DNA of 64,000 nucleotides from Penium margaritaceum. Lineage: Eukaryota > Streptophyta > Zygnematophyceae > Desmidiales > Peniaceae. Each line of letters starts with the position of its first letter. Positions within the stretch are counted from its first letter, which is position 1. The notes below the pieces were generated by a model. It was given only the letters and a program-made list of their open reading frames with translations. It searched no databases and was not told the DNA's origin. The stretch is taken from positions 233,126-297,125 of the forward strand of contig SZWC01000517.1 of NCBI GenBank assembly GCA_023375785.1, written 5' to 3'. The translations under genes and the position numbers were made by a program. Positions 37,231-50,060 of this stretch are shown piece by piece.

Positions 37231-40200
37231 GTAAGTGTGTGTAAGTGCGTGTAAGTGCGTGTAAGTTTGTGGAAGTGCATGTAAGTGCAGGTAAGTGCGT
37301 GTAAGTTTGTGTAAGTGCGTGTAAGTGCGTGTATGTACGTGTAAGTACGTGTAAGTGCATGTAAGTGTGTGTAAGTGCGTGTAAGTAGATGTAAGTATGT
37401 GTAAGTGTGTGTAAGTGCGTATAAGTGTGTGTTTTTGCATGTAAGTGCGTGTAAGTGCGGGTAAGTGCGTGTAAGTACGTGTAAGTGTGTATAAGTGCGT
37501 GTAAGTGTGTGTAAGTACGTGTAAGTGTGTGTAAGTGTGTGTAAGTGTGTGTAAGTGCGTGTAAGTGCAATGAACTGTGTGTAAGTGTGTGTAAGTGTGT
37601 GTATGTGCGTGTAAGTGCGTGAAAGTGCGTGTAAGTGTGTGCAAGTGCGTGTATGTGCGCGTAAGTGTGTACAGGTACGTGTAAGTGCGTGTAAGTGTGT
37701 GTTAGTACGTGTAAGTGCGTGAAAGTGCGTGTAAGTGCGCGTAAGTGCGTGTAAGTACGTGTAAGTGCGTGTAAGTTCTTGTAAGTGCTTGTAAGTGTGT
37801 GTAATTGCGTGTAAGTAAGTATAAATGTGTGTAAGTGTGTGTAAGTGTGTGTAAGTACATGTAAATGCTTGTAAGTGCTTGTAAGTGCATGTAAGTGCGT
37901 GTAAGTGCATGTAAGTGCGAGTAAGTACATGTGAGTGTATGTAAGTGCGTGTTAGTGTATGTATCTGAGTGTAAGTACGTGTAAGTGTGTGTAAGTGTGT
38001 GTAAGTGCGTATAGGTGCGTGTAAGTGCATGAAAGTGTGTGTGAGTGTGTGTAAGTGTGTGTAAGTATGTGTAAGTACGTGTAGGTACGTGTAATATTGT
38101 GTAAGTGCGCGTGAGTGTGTGTAAGTGCGTGTAAGTGCGTGTTAGTGTGTATAAGTATGTGTAAGTGCATGTAATTGCGTGTTAGTGCGTGTAAATGTGT
38201 GTAAGTGTGTGTAAGTGCGTGTTAATACGTGTGAGTGCATGTAAGTGCGTGTAGGCACGTGTAAGTGCGTGTAAGTGCGTGTAAGTGTGTGTAAGTGCGT
38301 GTAAGTGCGTGTAAGTGCGTGTAAGTGCGTGTAAGTGCGTGTAAGTGCGTGTAAGTGCGTGTAAGTGCGTGTAAGTGCGTGTAAGTGCGTGTAAGTGCGT
38401 GTAAGTGCGTGTAAGTGCGTGTAAGTGCGTGTAAGTGCGTGTAAGTGCGTGTAAGTGCGTGTAAGTGCGTGTAAGTGCGTGTAAGTGCGTGTAAGTGCGT
38501 GTAAGTGCGTGTAAGTGCGTGTAAGTGCGTGTAAGTGCGTGTAAGTGCGTGTAAGTGCGTGTAAGTGCGTGTAAGTACGTGTAAGTGTGTGTAAGTGTGT
38601 GTAAGTGCGTATAGGTGCGTGTAAGTGCATGAAAGTGTGTGTGAGTGTGTGTAAGTGTGTGTAAGTATGTGTAAGTACGTGTAGGTACGTGTAATATTGT
38701 GTAAGTGCGCGTGAGTGTGTGTAAGTGCGTGTAAGTGCGTGTTAGTGTGTATAAGTATGTGTAAGTGCATGTAATTGCGTGTTAGTGCGTGTAAATGTGT
38801 GTAAGTGTGTGTAAGTGCGTGTTAATACGTGTGAGTGCATGTAAGTGCGTGTAGGCACGTGTAAGTGCGTGTAACTGCGTGTAAGTGCGTGTAAGTTCGT
38901 GTAAGTGCGTGTAAGTACGTGTAAGTGTATGTATGTGTGTGTAAGAACATGTAAGTGTGTGTAAGTGCGTGTAAGTATGTGTAAGTGCGTGTAAGTGCGT
39001 GTAAGTGTGCACAATTGCGTGTAAGTATGTGTACGAGTGTGTTACTGCGTGTCACTGCGTATAAGTGTGTGTAAGTGTGTGTAAGTGCGTGTAAGTGCGT
39101 GTAAGTGTTTGTAAGTGCGTGTAAGTACGTGTAAGTACGTGTAAGTGCGTGTAAGTTCGTGTAAGTGTGTGTAAGTGCATGTAAGTACAATTAACCGTGT
39201 GTAAGTGCGTGTAAGTGCGTGTAAGTATGTGTAAGTACGTGTAGGTGTGTGCAAGTACGTGTAAGTGCATGTAAGTACGTATAAGTACGTGTAAGTACTT
39301 GTAAGTGCGTGTAAGTGCGTGTAAGTACGTTTAAGTGCGTATAAGTGCGTGTAAGTTCATGTAAGTGCGTGTAAGGGTGTGTAAGTGCGTGTAAGTGCGT
39401 GTAAGTATGTGTAAGTGCATGTAAGTGTGTGTGAGTACGTGTGAGTGCATGTAAGTGCGTGTAAGTGTGTGAAAGTGCGTGTATGTTTGTGTAAGTGCAT
39501 GTAAGTGTGTGTGACTACGTGTAAGTATGTGTAAGTGTGGGTAAGTGCGTGTAAGTACGTGTAAGTGGGTGTAAGTGCGTGTGATTATGTGTAAGTGCGT
39601 ATAAGGATATGTGAGTGTGTGTAAGTGCCTGCAAGTTCGTAGAAGTGTGTGTAACTACGTGTAAGTGCCTGTAAGTGCATGCAAGTGCGTGTAAGTCCGT
39701 GTAAGTGCGTGTAAGTGTGTGTACATACATGTAAGTGTTTGTAAGTACGTGTAAGTACGTGTAAGTGTGTGTACGTGCGTGTAAGTGCGTGTAAGTTCGT
39801 GGAAGTGCATGTAAGTGCAGGTAAGTGCGTGTAAGTTTGTGTAAGTGCGTGTAAGTGCGTGTATGTACGTGTAAATACGTGTAAGTGCATGTAAGTTTGT
39901 GTAGGTGCGTGTAAGTGCATGTAAGTATGTGTAAGTGTGTGTAAGTGCGTATAAGTGTGTGTTTTTGCATGTAAGTGCGTGTAAGTGCTGGTAAGTGCGT
40001 GTAAGTACATGTAAGTGCGTATAAGTGCGTGTAAGTGCGTGTAAGTACGTGTAAGTGTGTGTAAGTGTGTGTAAGTGTGTGTAAGTGCGTGTAAGTGCAA
40101 TGAACTGTGTGTAAGTGTGTGTAAGTGTGTGTATGTGCGTGTAAGTGCGTGAAAGTGCGTGTAAATGTGTGGAAGTGCGTGTATGTGCGCGTAAGTGTGT

Positions 40201-42300
40201 GCAAGTACGTGTAAGTGCGTGTAAGTGTGTGTTTGTACGTGTTAGTGCGTGTAAGTGCGTGTAAGTGCGCGTAAGTGCGTGTAAGTACGTGTAAGTGCGT
40301 GTAAGTTCTTGCAAGTGCTTGTAAGTGTGTGTAATTGCGTGTAAGTAAGTATAAGTGCGTATATGTGTGTGTAAGTGCGTGTAAGTACATGTAAGTGCTT
40401 GTAAGTGCTTGTAAGTGCGTGTAAGTGCGTGTAAGTGCGTGTAAGTGCGAGTAAGTACATGTGAGTGTATGTAAGTGCGTGTAAGTGTATGTATCTGCGT
40501 GTAAGTACCTGTAAGTGTGTGTAAGTGTGTGTAAGTGCGTGTAGGTGCTTGTAAGTGCATGAAAGTGTGTGTGAGTGTGTGTAAGTGTGTGTAAGTATGT
40601 GTAAGTACGTGTAGGTACGTGTAAGTCCGTGTAAGTGCGCGTGAGTGTGTGTAAGGGCGTGTAAGTGCGTGTTAGTGTGTATAAGTATGTGTAAGTGCAT
40701 GTAATTGCGTGTTAGTGCGTGTAAATGTGTGTAAGTGTGTGTAAGTGCGTGTTAATACGTGTGAGTGCATGTAAGTGCGTGTAGGCACATGTAAGTGCGT
40801 GTAACTGCGTGTAAGTGCATGTAAGTGCGTGTAAGTGCGTGTAAGTGCGTGTAAGTGCATGTAAGTGCGTGTAAGTGCGTGTAAGTGCGTGTAAGTGCAT
40901 GTAAGTGCGTGTAAGTGCGTGTAAGTGCGTGTAAGTGCGAGTAAGTACATGTGAGTGTATGTAAGTGCGTGTAAGTGTATGTATCTGCGTGTAAGTACCT
41001 GTAAGTGTGTGTAAGTGTGTGTAAGTGCGTGTAGGTGCGTGTAAGTGCATGTAAGTGTGTGTGAGTGTGTGTAAGTGTGTGTAAGTATGTGTAAGTACGT
41101 GTAGGTACGTGTAAGTCCGTGTAAGTGCGCGTGAGTGTGTGTAAGGGCGTGTAAGTGCGTGTTAGTGTGTATAAGTATGTGTAAGTGCATGTAATTGCGT
41201 GTTAGTGCGTGTAAATGTGTGTAAGTGTGTGTAAGTGCGTGTTAATACGTGTGAGTGCATGTAAGTGCGTGTAGGCACATGTAAGTGCGTGTAACTGCGT
41301 GTAAGTGCATGTAAGTGCGTGTAAGTGCGTGTAAGTATGTGTAAGTGTATGTATGTGTGTGTAAGAACATGTAAGTGTGTGTAAGTGCGTGTAAGTATGT
41401 GTAAGTACGTGTAAGTGCGTGTAAGTGTGCACAACTGCGTGTAAGTATGTCTACGAGTGTGTTACTGCGTGTCACTGCGTATAAGTGTGTGTAAGTGTAT
41501 GTAAGTGCGTGTAAGTGCGTGTAAGTGTTTGTAAGTGCGTGTAAGTATGTGTAAGTACGTATAAGTGCGTGTAAGTTCGTGTAAGTGTGTGTAAGTGCGT
41601 CTAAGTACAATTAACCGTGTGTAAGTGCGTGTAAGTGCGTGTAAGTATGTGTAAGTACGTGTAGGCGTGTGCAAGTACGTGTAAGTGCATGTAAGTACGT
41701 ATAAGTACGTGTAAGTACTTGTAAGTGTGTGTAAGTGCGTATAAGTATGTTTAAGTGCGTATAAGTGCGTGTAAGTTCATGTAAGTGCGTGTAAGGGTGT
41801 GTAAGTGCGTGTAAGTGCGTGTAAGTACGTGTAAGTGCATGTAAGTGTGTGTGAGTACGTGTGAGTGCATGTAAGTGTGTGTAAGTGTGTGTAAGTGCGT
41901 GTATGTTCGTGTAAGTGCATATAAGTGTGTGTGACTACGTGTAAGTACGTGTAAGTGTGGGTAAGTGCGTGTAAGTACGTGTAAGTGGGTGTAAGTGCGT
42001 GTGATTATGTGTAAGTGCGTATAAGGATATGTGAGTGTGTGTAAGTGCCTGTAAGTGCGTATAAGTGCGTGTAACTACGTGTAAGTCCGTGTAAGTGCAT
42101 GCAAGTGCGTGTAAGTCCGTGTAAGTGCGTGTAAGTGTGTGTACATACATGTAAGTGTTTGTAAGTACGTGTAAGTACGTGTAAGTGCGTTTAAGTGCGT
42201 GTAAGTACGTGTAAGTGTGTGTAAGTTCGTGTAAGTGCAATGAACTGCATGTAATTGTGTAAGTGCGTGTAAGTGTGTGTAAGTGCGTGTAAGTGTGTGC
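37231..42300 (+). repeat. 2.42-2.53 kb tandem higher-order repeat
   Basis: Rare variant strings recur at constant offsets. GTGTTTTTGCATG and GTGCAATGAACTG (37566 and 40096) recur at +2530. GTTACTGCGTGTCACTGCG (39041 and 41461), GTTAATACGTG (38821 and 41241) and GTACATACATG (39721 and 42141) recur at +2420. The 110-bp difference reflects expansion or contraction between copies. Copies differ at only a few percent of positions where compared, far less than neighbouring decamers do. Confidence 0.85.
37971..38873 (+). repeat. 303-bp direct duplication flanking a perfect decamer core
   Basis: 37971-38273 and 38571-38873 are identical at a 600-bp offset, including rare variants ATAGG, GTAATATTG and GTTAATACG. 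Between them, 38291-38570 consists of 28 perfect GTAAGTGCGT decamers, the longest mutation-free run in the window. Confidence 0.92.
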
Positions 42301-45119
42301 AAGTGCGTATAAGTGCGTGTAAGTGCGTGTAAGTGCGTGTAAGTGCGTGTAAGTGCGTGTAAGTGCATGTAAGTGCGTGTAAGTGCGTGTAAGTATTTGT
42401 AAGTGCATATTAGTGCATGTTAGTACGTGTAAGTGTGTGTAAGTGCATGTAACTGCGTGTAAGTGCGTGTAATGACATATAAGTGCGTGTAAGGATATGT
42501 AAGTACGTGTAAGTGCGTGTAACTGTATGTAAGTGTGTGTAAGTGCATGTAAGTGCGTGTAAGTGTGTGTAAGTGCTTGTACGTGCTTGTAAGTGCGTGT
42601 AATTTCATGTAAGTATATGTAAGTGCGTGTAAATGTGTGTAAGTGTGTGCAAGTGCGTGTAAGCACGTGTAAGTGCGTGTAACTACATGTATATGTGTGT
42701 AAGTGTTTGTAAGTGCATGAAAGTGTGTGTAAGTGTATGTAAGTTCGTGTAAGTATGTGTAAGTGCGTGTAAGTACGTGCAAGTGCATGTAAGTGCGTGT
42801 AAGTGCGTGTAATGACGTGTAAGTGCGTGTAAGGACATGTAAATGCGTGTAAGTGCGTGTAACTGCGTGTTAGTGTGTGTAAGTGCATGTAAGTGCGTGT
42901 AAGTGCGTGTAAGTGCGTGTAAGTGTTTGCAAGTGCTTGTAAGTGTGTGTAATTGCGTGTAAGTGTCTGTATTTGCGTGTAAGTGTGTTCAAGTATGTGT
43001 AAGTGCATGTAGTTACGTGCAAGTCTTTCTAAGTGCGTGTAAGTACGTGTAAGTGCGTGTAAGTGCGTGTAAGTTTGTGTGAGTGTGTGTAAGTACTTAT
43101 AAGGGCAATTAACTGCATGTAAGTGCATGTAAGTGCGTGTAAGTACGTGTAAGTGCGTGTAAGTCTGTGCAAGTGCGTGTAAGTGCATGTAAGTGCATGT
43201 AAGTGCGTGTAAGTGTACATGAGTGTGTGTAAGTGTATGTAAGTGTTTGTGTGTGTAAGTGTGTGTAAGTGCGTGTAAGTGCGTGTAAGTGCGTGTAAGT
43301 ACGTGTAAGTGTACATAAGTGTGTGTAAGTGCATGTAAGTGCGTGTAAGTTCTTGTAAGTGCTTACAAGAGTGTATAATAGCCTGTAAGTGTGTATAAGT
43401 GCGTGTAAGTACGTGCAAGTGCGTGTAAGTGCTTGTAAGTGCGTGTAAGTGCATGTAAGTGTGTGTAAGTGCATGTAAGTGTGTATAAGTATGTTTGAGT
43501 GCATGTAAGTGCGTGTAAGTACATGTAAGTGTGTGTAAGTACGTGTAAGTGTGTGTAAGTGTGTGTAGGTGCATGTAAGTCCGTGTAAGTGTGTGTAAGT
43601 GCGTACAAATATGTGTAAATGCATTTAAGTGCATGTAAGCATGTATGTGTGTGTGTAACTGCGTGTAACTGCGTGTAAGTGTGTGTAAGGGCGTATAAGT
43701 GCGTGTAAGTGCGTGTAAGTTTATGTAAGTGTGTGTAAGTACGTGTAAGTACGTGTAAGTGTATGTAATTGCATGTAAGTACGTATAAGTGCGTGTAAGT
43801 TCTTGTAAGTGCGTGTAAGTGCATGTAAGTGCATGCAAGTATGTATAAGTGCGTGTAAGTGCGTGGAAGTGCGTGAAAGTACGTGTAAGTGCGTGTAAGT
43901 GCGTGTAAGTGCGTGTAAGTGTATATAAGTGCGTGTAAGTACGTGTAAGTGCGTGTAAGTACGTGTAAGTACGTGTAACTGTGTGTAAGTGGGTATAAGT
44001 GCATGTAAGTTCTTGTAAGTGCGTGTAAGTGTGTGTAAGTGCGTGTTAGTGTGTGTAAGTGCACATATGTGGGTGGAAGTGCATGTAGGTGTGTGTAAGT
44101 GCGTGTAAGTGCATGTAAGTGCATGTAAGTACGTGTATGTGCGTGTAAGTGCGTTTAAGTATGTGTATGTGCGTACAAGTGTGTGCAAGTGCATGTAAGT
44201 GTATGGGAGTGCGTGTAGGTGCGTGTAAGTGCTTGTAAGAGCGTGGAACACTGTGTAAGCAGTGTAAGTGTGTGTAAGTGTGTGTAAGTGTAAGTAAGTG
44301 CGAGTAAGTGCGTGTAAGTGCTTTAAGTGCATATTTGTGCGTATAAGTGTGTGTAAGTGTATGTAAGTGCGTATAAGTGCGTGTAAGTGCATGTAAGTGT
44401 GTATAAGTGTGTGTAAGTGCGTGTAAGTGTGTGTAAGTACCTGTAACTATGTATAAGTGTGTATAAGAACGTGTAAGTGCGTGTAAGTACGTGTAAGTAC
44501 GTGTAACTGCGTGTAACTGCGTGTAAGTTCGTGTAAGTGCGTGTAAGTGCGTATAAGTGCGTATAAGTGCGTGTAAGTGCGTGTAAGAGCGTGTAAGTGC
44601 ATGTAACTGCATGTAGGTGCAAATAAGTGTGTGTAAGTATGTATAAGTGTGTGTAAGGGTGTGTAAGTGCGTGTAAGTGTGTATAAGTGCGTGTATGTGA
44701 GTGTAAGTACGTGTAAGTGCGTATAAGTGCGTACAAGTGCATTGAAGTGCGTGTAATTACGTGTGAGTGCGTGTAAGTCCGTGTAAGTGGGTATAAGTGC
44801 GTGTAAGTGCGTGTAAGTGTGTGTAAGTACGTGTAAGTGGGTGTAAGTGCGTGTAAGTGCGTGTAAGTGTGTGTAAGTGCATGTAAGTGTGTGTAAGTGC
44901 ACGTAACTGCGTGTAAGTGCATGTGAGTGCGTGTAAGTGCGTGTAACTACGTGTAGGTCCGTATAAGTGTGTGTAGGTATGTATGAGTGTGTGTAAGTGC
45001 GTGTAATTGTCTGTAAGTGTGTATAAGTGTGTGTAAGTACGTATAAGTGCATGTAAGTACATGTAAGTGCGTGTAAGTGAGTGTAAGTGCGTGTAAGTGC
45101 GTATAAGTGCGTACAATTG

Positions 45120-48100
45120 CATTCAAGTGCGTGTAATTATGTGTGAGTGCGTGTAAGTCCGTGTAAGTGCGAATAAGTTCGTGTAAGTACGTATAAGTCC
45201 GTGTAAGTTGGTATAAGTGGGTGTAAGTGCGTGTAAGTATGTGTAACTACGTGTAAGTGGGTGTAAGTTTGTGTAAGTGCGTGTAAGTGTGTGTAAGTAC
45301 ATGTAAGTGTGTATAAGTGCACGTAAATGCGTGTAAGTGCCTGTGAGTGCGTGTAAGTGGTTGTAAGTGTGCATACGTGCTTATAATTGCTTGAAAGTGC
45401 GTGTAAGTACGTGTAAGTACGTGTAAGTGCGTGTATCTGCGTGTAAGTGTGTGTAACTGCGTGTTAGTGTGTGTAAGTGCATGTGAGTACGTGTAAGTGC
45501 ATGTAAGTGCGTGTAAGTGCGTGTAACTGCGTGTAAGTGCGTGCAATTGTGTGTAAGTGTATGTATGTGTTTGTAAGTGCGTGTAAGTATGTGTAAGTGC
45601 GTGTAAGTGCATGTAAGTGGGTGTAAGTGCGTGTAAGTGCATGTAAGTGCAATTAACTGCGTGTAAGTGTGTGTAAGTGCTTGTAAGTGCGTGTAAGTAC
45701 ATGTAAGTGCGTACAAGTGCGTGTATGTGTGTGCAAGTACGTGTAAGCATGTGTAAGTGCATGTAAGTGCGTGTAAGATCATGTAAGTATGTATAAGTAT
45801 GTGTAAGTGCGTGTAAGTACGTATAAGTGCATGTAAGTGCGTGTAAGTACGTGTAAGTGCGTGTAAGTGCGTACAAGTGCGTGTAAGTACGTGTAAGTGC
45901 ATGTAAGTGCGTGTAAGTATGTGTATGTACATGTAAGTGCGTGTAGATGCATGTAAGTCCGTGTAAGTGCGCGTTAGTGCGTGTAAGTGCGTATAAGTAT
46001 GTGTAAGTCTGTGCAAGTGCCTGTAAGTGCGTGTAAGTGTGTGTAAGTGCGTGTAAGTACGTGTAAGTGCGTGTAAGTGCGTGTTTGTGCGTATTAGTGC
46101 ATGTAAGTGCATACAAGTGCGTGAAAGGGCGTATAAGTGCGTGTAAGTGCGTGTAAGTACGTGTAAGTGCGAGTAAGTGTGTGTAAGTATGTGTAAGTAC
46201 GCGTAGGTACGTGTAACTCCGTGTAAGTGCGACAAGTACGTGTCAGTGCGTGTAAGTGTGTGTAAGTGTATGTAAGTGCGTATAAGTGTGTGTTAGTACG
46301 TGTAAGTACGTATAAGTGCGTGTAAGTGTGTGTAAGTACGTGTAAGTACGTGAAGGTACGTATAAGTCTGTGTAAGTGCGCGTAAGTGCGTGTAAGGACG
46401 TATAAGTACGTCTAAGTGTGTATAAGTGTGTGTAAGTGCAGGTACGTGCGTGTAAGTGCATGAAAGTGCGTGTAAGTGCGTGTCAGTGTGTGTAAGTGTA
46501 TGTAAGTCCGTGCAAATGTGTCTAAGTGCATGTAAGTACGTGTAAGTGCGCGTAAGTGTGTTTAAGTGTGTATAAGTGCGTGTAAGTGCGTATAAGTGCA
46601 TGTAAGTGCATGTAAGTGTGTGTAAGTATGTGTAAGTGCGTGTAGGTGCGTATAAGTCGGTGTAAGTGTGCGTAAGTGCGTTTAAGTGTGTGTAAGTGCA
46701 TGTAAGTGCGTGTAAGTGCATGTAAGAATGTGTAAGTGCGTGTAAGTAAGTGTAAGTGCATAAAAGTGCGTGTAAGTGTGTGTAAGTGTATGTAAGTGCG
46801 AGTAAGTGCGTGTAATTGCGTGTAAGTGCATATTCGTGTGTAAACGTGCGTGCAAGTTTGTGTAAGTGCGTGTAAGTGCATGTAAGTCCGTGTAAGCATG
46901 TAGAACAGTGTGTTAGTGTGTGTAAGTGTGTGTAAGTGCGTATAAGTATATGTAAGTGCATGTAAGTGTGTGTAAGTACGTGTAAGCATGTATAAGTGCG
47001 CATAAGTACGTGTAAGTGCGTGTAAGTACGTGTAAGTGCGTGTAACTGCGTGTAACTATGTGTAAGTGCGTGTAAGTGCGTATAAGCACGTGTAAGTGCG
47101 TGTAAGTGGGTGTAAGTGCGTATAAGTGCATGTAACTGCATGTAGGTACGTATAAGTGTGTGTAAGTATGTATAAGTGTGTGTAAGTGCGTGTAAGTGCG
47201 TGTAAGTACGTGTAAGTGCATGTAAGTACGTGTAAGTGCGTGTAAGTGCGTGTAAGTGCGTGTAAGTGCGCATAAGTGCGTATAAGTGCATGTAAGTGCG
47301 TGTAATTACGTGTGAGTGCGTGTAAGTCCGTGTAAGTGCGAATAAGTGCGTGTAAGTGCGTATAAGTCCATGTAAGTGGGTATAGGTGCGTGTAAGTGCG
47401 TGTTGGTGTGTGTAAGTACGTGTAAGTGGGTGTAAGTGCGTGTAACCGTGTTTAAGTGTGTCAAAGTGCATGTAAGTGTGTGTAAGTACACGTAACTGTG
47501 TGTAAGTGCGTGTGAGTGCGTGTAACTACGTGTAAGTGGACATACGTGCTTATAATTTCTTATAAGTGCGTATAAGTATGTGTATGTGCGTGTAAGTGCG
47601 TGTAATTGCGTGTAAGTGTGTGTAACTGCGTGTAAGTGTGTGTAAGTGCGTGTGAGTATGTGTAAGTGCATGTAAGTGCGTGTTAGTGCATGAAACTGCG
47701 TGTAAGTGCGTGTAAGTGTGTGTAAGTGCATGGAGTGTGTGTTAGTGCACGTACCTGCATGTAAGTGTGTGTAACTGCGTGTAAGTGTGTGTAAGTGCGT
47801 GTGAGTATGTGTAAGTGCATGTAAGTGCGTGTTAGTGCGTGAAACTGCGTGTGAGTGCGTGCAAGTGTGTGTAAGTGTGCATACCTGCTTATAATTGCTT
47901 GTAAGTGCGTGTAAGTATGTGTAAGTGCATGTAAGTGCGTGTAACTGCGTGTAAGTGTGTGTAACTGCATGGAAGTGTGTGTAAGTGCGTGTAAGTACGT
48001 ATAAGTGCGTGTAAGTGCGTGTAAGTGCGTGTAAGTGCGTGTAAGTGCGTGTAAGTGTGTGTAAATACATGTAAGTGTTTGTAAGTACGTGTAATTATGT

Positions 48101-50060
48101 GTAAGCGCGTGTAAGTGCATGTAAGTGCGTATAAGTGCGTGTAAGTGCATGTAAGTGCAATTAATTGCGTGTAAGTGTGTGCAAGTGCATGTTAGTGCAT
48201 GTAAGTGCGTATAAGTTCGTGTAAGTGTGTGCAAGTACGTGTGAGTGCATGTAAGTGCATGTAAGTCTGTGTAAGACCGTGTAAGTATGTATAAGTATGT
48301 GTAAGTGCGTGTAAGTGCGTAAAAGTGCATGTAAGTGCGTGTAAGTGCATGTAAGTGCGTGTAAATATGTGCAAGTACATGTACGTGCGTGTAGGTGCAT
48401 GTAAGTCCGTGTAAGTGCGCGTAAGTGTATGTAAGTGCGTATAAGTATGTGTAAGTGTGTGCAAGTGCGTGTAAGTGCCTTTAAGTGCGTGTAAGTGCGT
48501 GTTAGTGCGTATAAGTGCATGTAAGTGCATGTAAGTGCGTGTAAGTACGTGTAAGTGCTTGTTAGTGCGTGTAAGTGCGTGTAAGTGCGAGTAAGTGTGT
48601 GTAAGTATGTGTAAGTACGTGTAGGTACGTGTAAGTCCGTGTAAGTGCGACAAGTACGTGTAAGTGCGTGTAAGTACGTGTAAGTGTGTATAAGTGTGTG
48701 TAAGTGCGTGTAACTGTGTGTAAGTGCGTGTAAGTGTGTGTAAGTGCGTATAAGTGTGTGTAAGTATGTGTAAGTACGTAAAAGTGTGTGTAAGTGTGTG
48801 TAAGTACGTGTAAGTACGTGAAGGTACGTATAAGTCAGTGTAAGTGCGCGTAAGTGCGTTTAAGGACGTATAAGTGCGTGTAAGTGTATATAAGTGTGTG
48901 TAAGTGCATGTACGTACGTGTAATTTCATGGAAGTGCGTGTAAGTGCGTGTGAGTGTGTGTAAGTGTATGTAAGAATGTGCAAATGTGTGTAAGTGCATG
49001 TCAGTACGTGTAAGTGTGTGTAAGTGTGTTTAAGTGTGTATGATTGCGTGTAAGTGTGTGTAAGTGCATGTAAGTGCATGTAAGTATGTGAAAGTACATG
49101 GAAGTGTGTGTAGGTGTGTGTAAGTGCGTGTAAGAATGTGTAAGTGCGTGTAAGTGCCTGTAAGTGCATGTAAGTGCGTATAAGTGCGTGTAAGTGCGTG
49201 TAAGTACGTGTAAGTGTGTATAAGTGCATACAAGTGTGTGTAAGTGTAAGTAAGTGCGAGTAAGTGCTTGTATGTGCGTATAAATGTATATTTGTGCGTA
49301 TAAGCTTGTGTAAGTGTGTGTAAGTGCGTGTAAGTGCGTGTAAGTACGTCTAAGTATGTATAACAGTGTGTAAGTGCGTGTAAGTGTGTGTAAGTGTGTG
49401 TAAGTGTATGTAAGTGCGTGTAAGTGTGTGTAAGTACGTGTAAGTACGTATAAGTGCGTATAAGTACGTGTAAGTGCGTGTAAGTGCGTGTAAGTGCATG
49501 TAACTACGTTTAACTGCGTGTAACTGTGTGTAAGTGGGTGTAAGTGCGTATAAGTGCATGTAAGTGCGTGTAAGTGCGTGTAAGTGCATGTAAGTGCGTA
49601 GAAGTGCATGTAACTGCATGTAGGTGCGTATAAGTGTGTGTAAGTACGTATACGTGTGTATTAGTGCTTGTAAGTGCGTGTAAGTGTGTATAAGTGTATG
49701 TAAATACGTGTAAGTGCATGTAAGTACGTATAAGTGCGTGTAAGTGTGTGTAAGTGCGTGTAAGTGCGCATAAGTGTGTATAAGTGCATGTAAGTGCGTG
49801 TAATTACGTGTGAGTGCGTGTAAGTCTGTGTAAGTGCGAATATGTGCGTGTAAGTGCGGATAAGTCCGTGTAAGTTTGTATAAGTGCATATAAGTGCGTG
49901 TTAGTGTGTGTAAGTACATGTAAGTGGGTGTAAGTGCGTGTAAGTGCGTGTAAGTGTATGTAAGTGCATGTAAGTGTGTGTAAGTGCACGTAACTGCGTG
50001 TAAGTGCGTGTGAGTGCGTGTAAGTACGTGTAAGTGTACATACGTGCTTATAATTTCTTG
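45120..50060 (+). repeat. ~2.2-2.5 kb higher-order repeats
   Basis: CATACGTGCTTATAATT-type markers start at 45372, 47541 and 50039, with a related CATACCTGCTTATAATT at 47880. The 2-nt-deleted unit GCGACAAGTACGTG recurs at 46231 and 48649 (+2418). TGTAATTACGTGTGAGTGCG contexts recur near 45130, 47300 and 49800. Period is therefore about 2.2-2.5 kb, similar to the 37-42 kb HOR. Confidence 0.8.
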
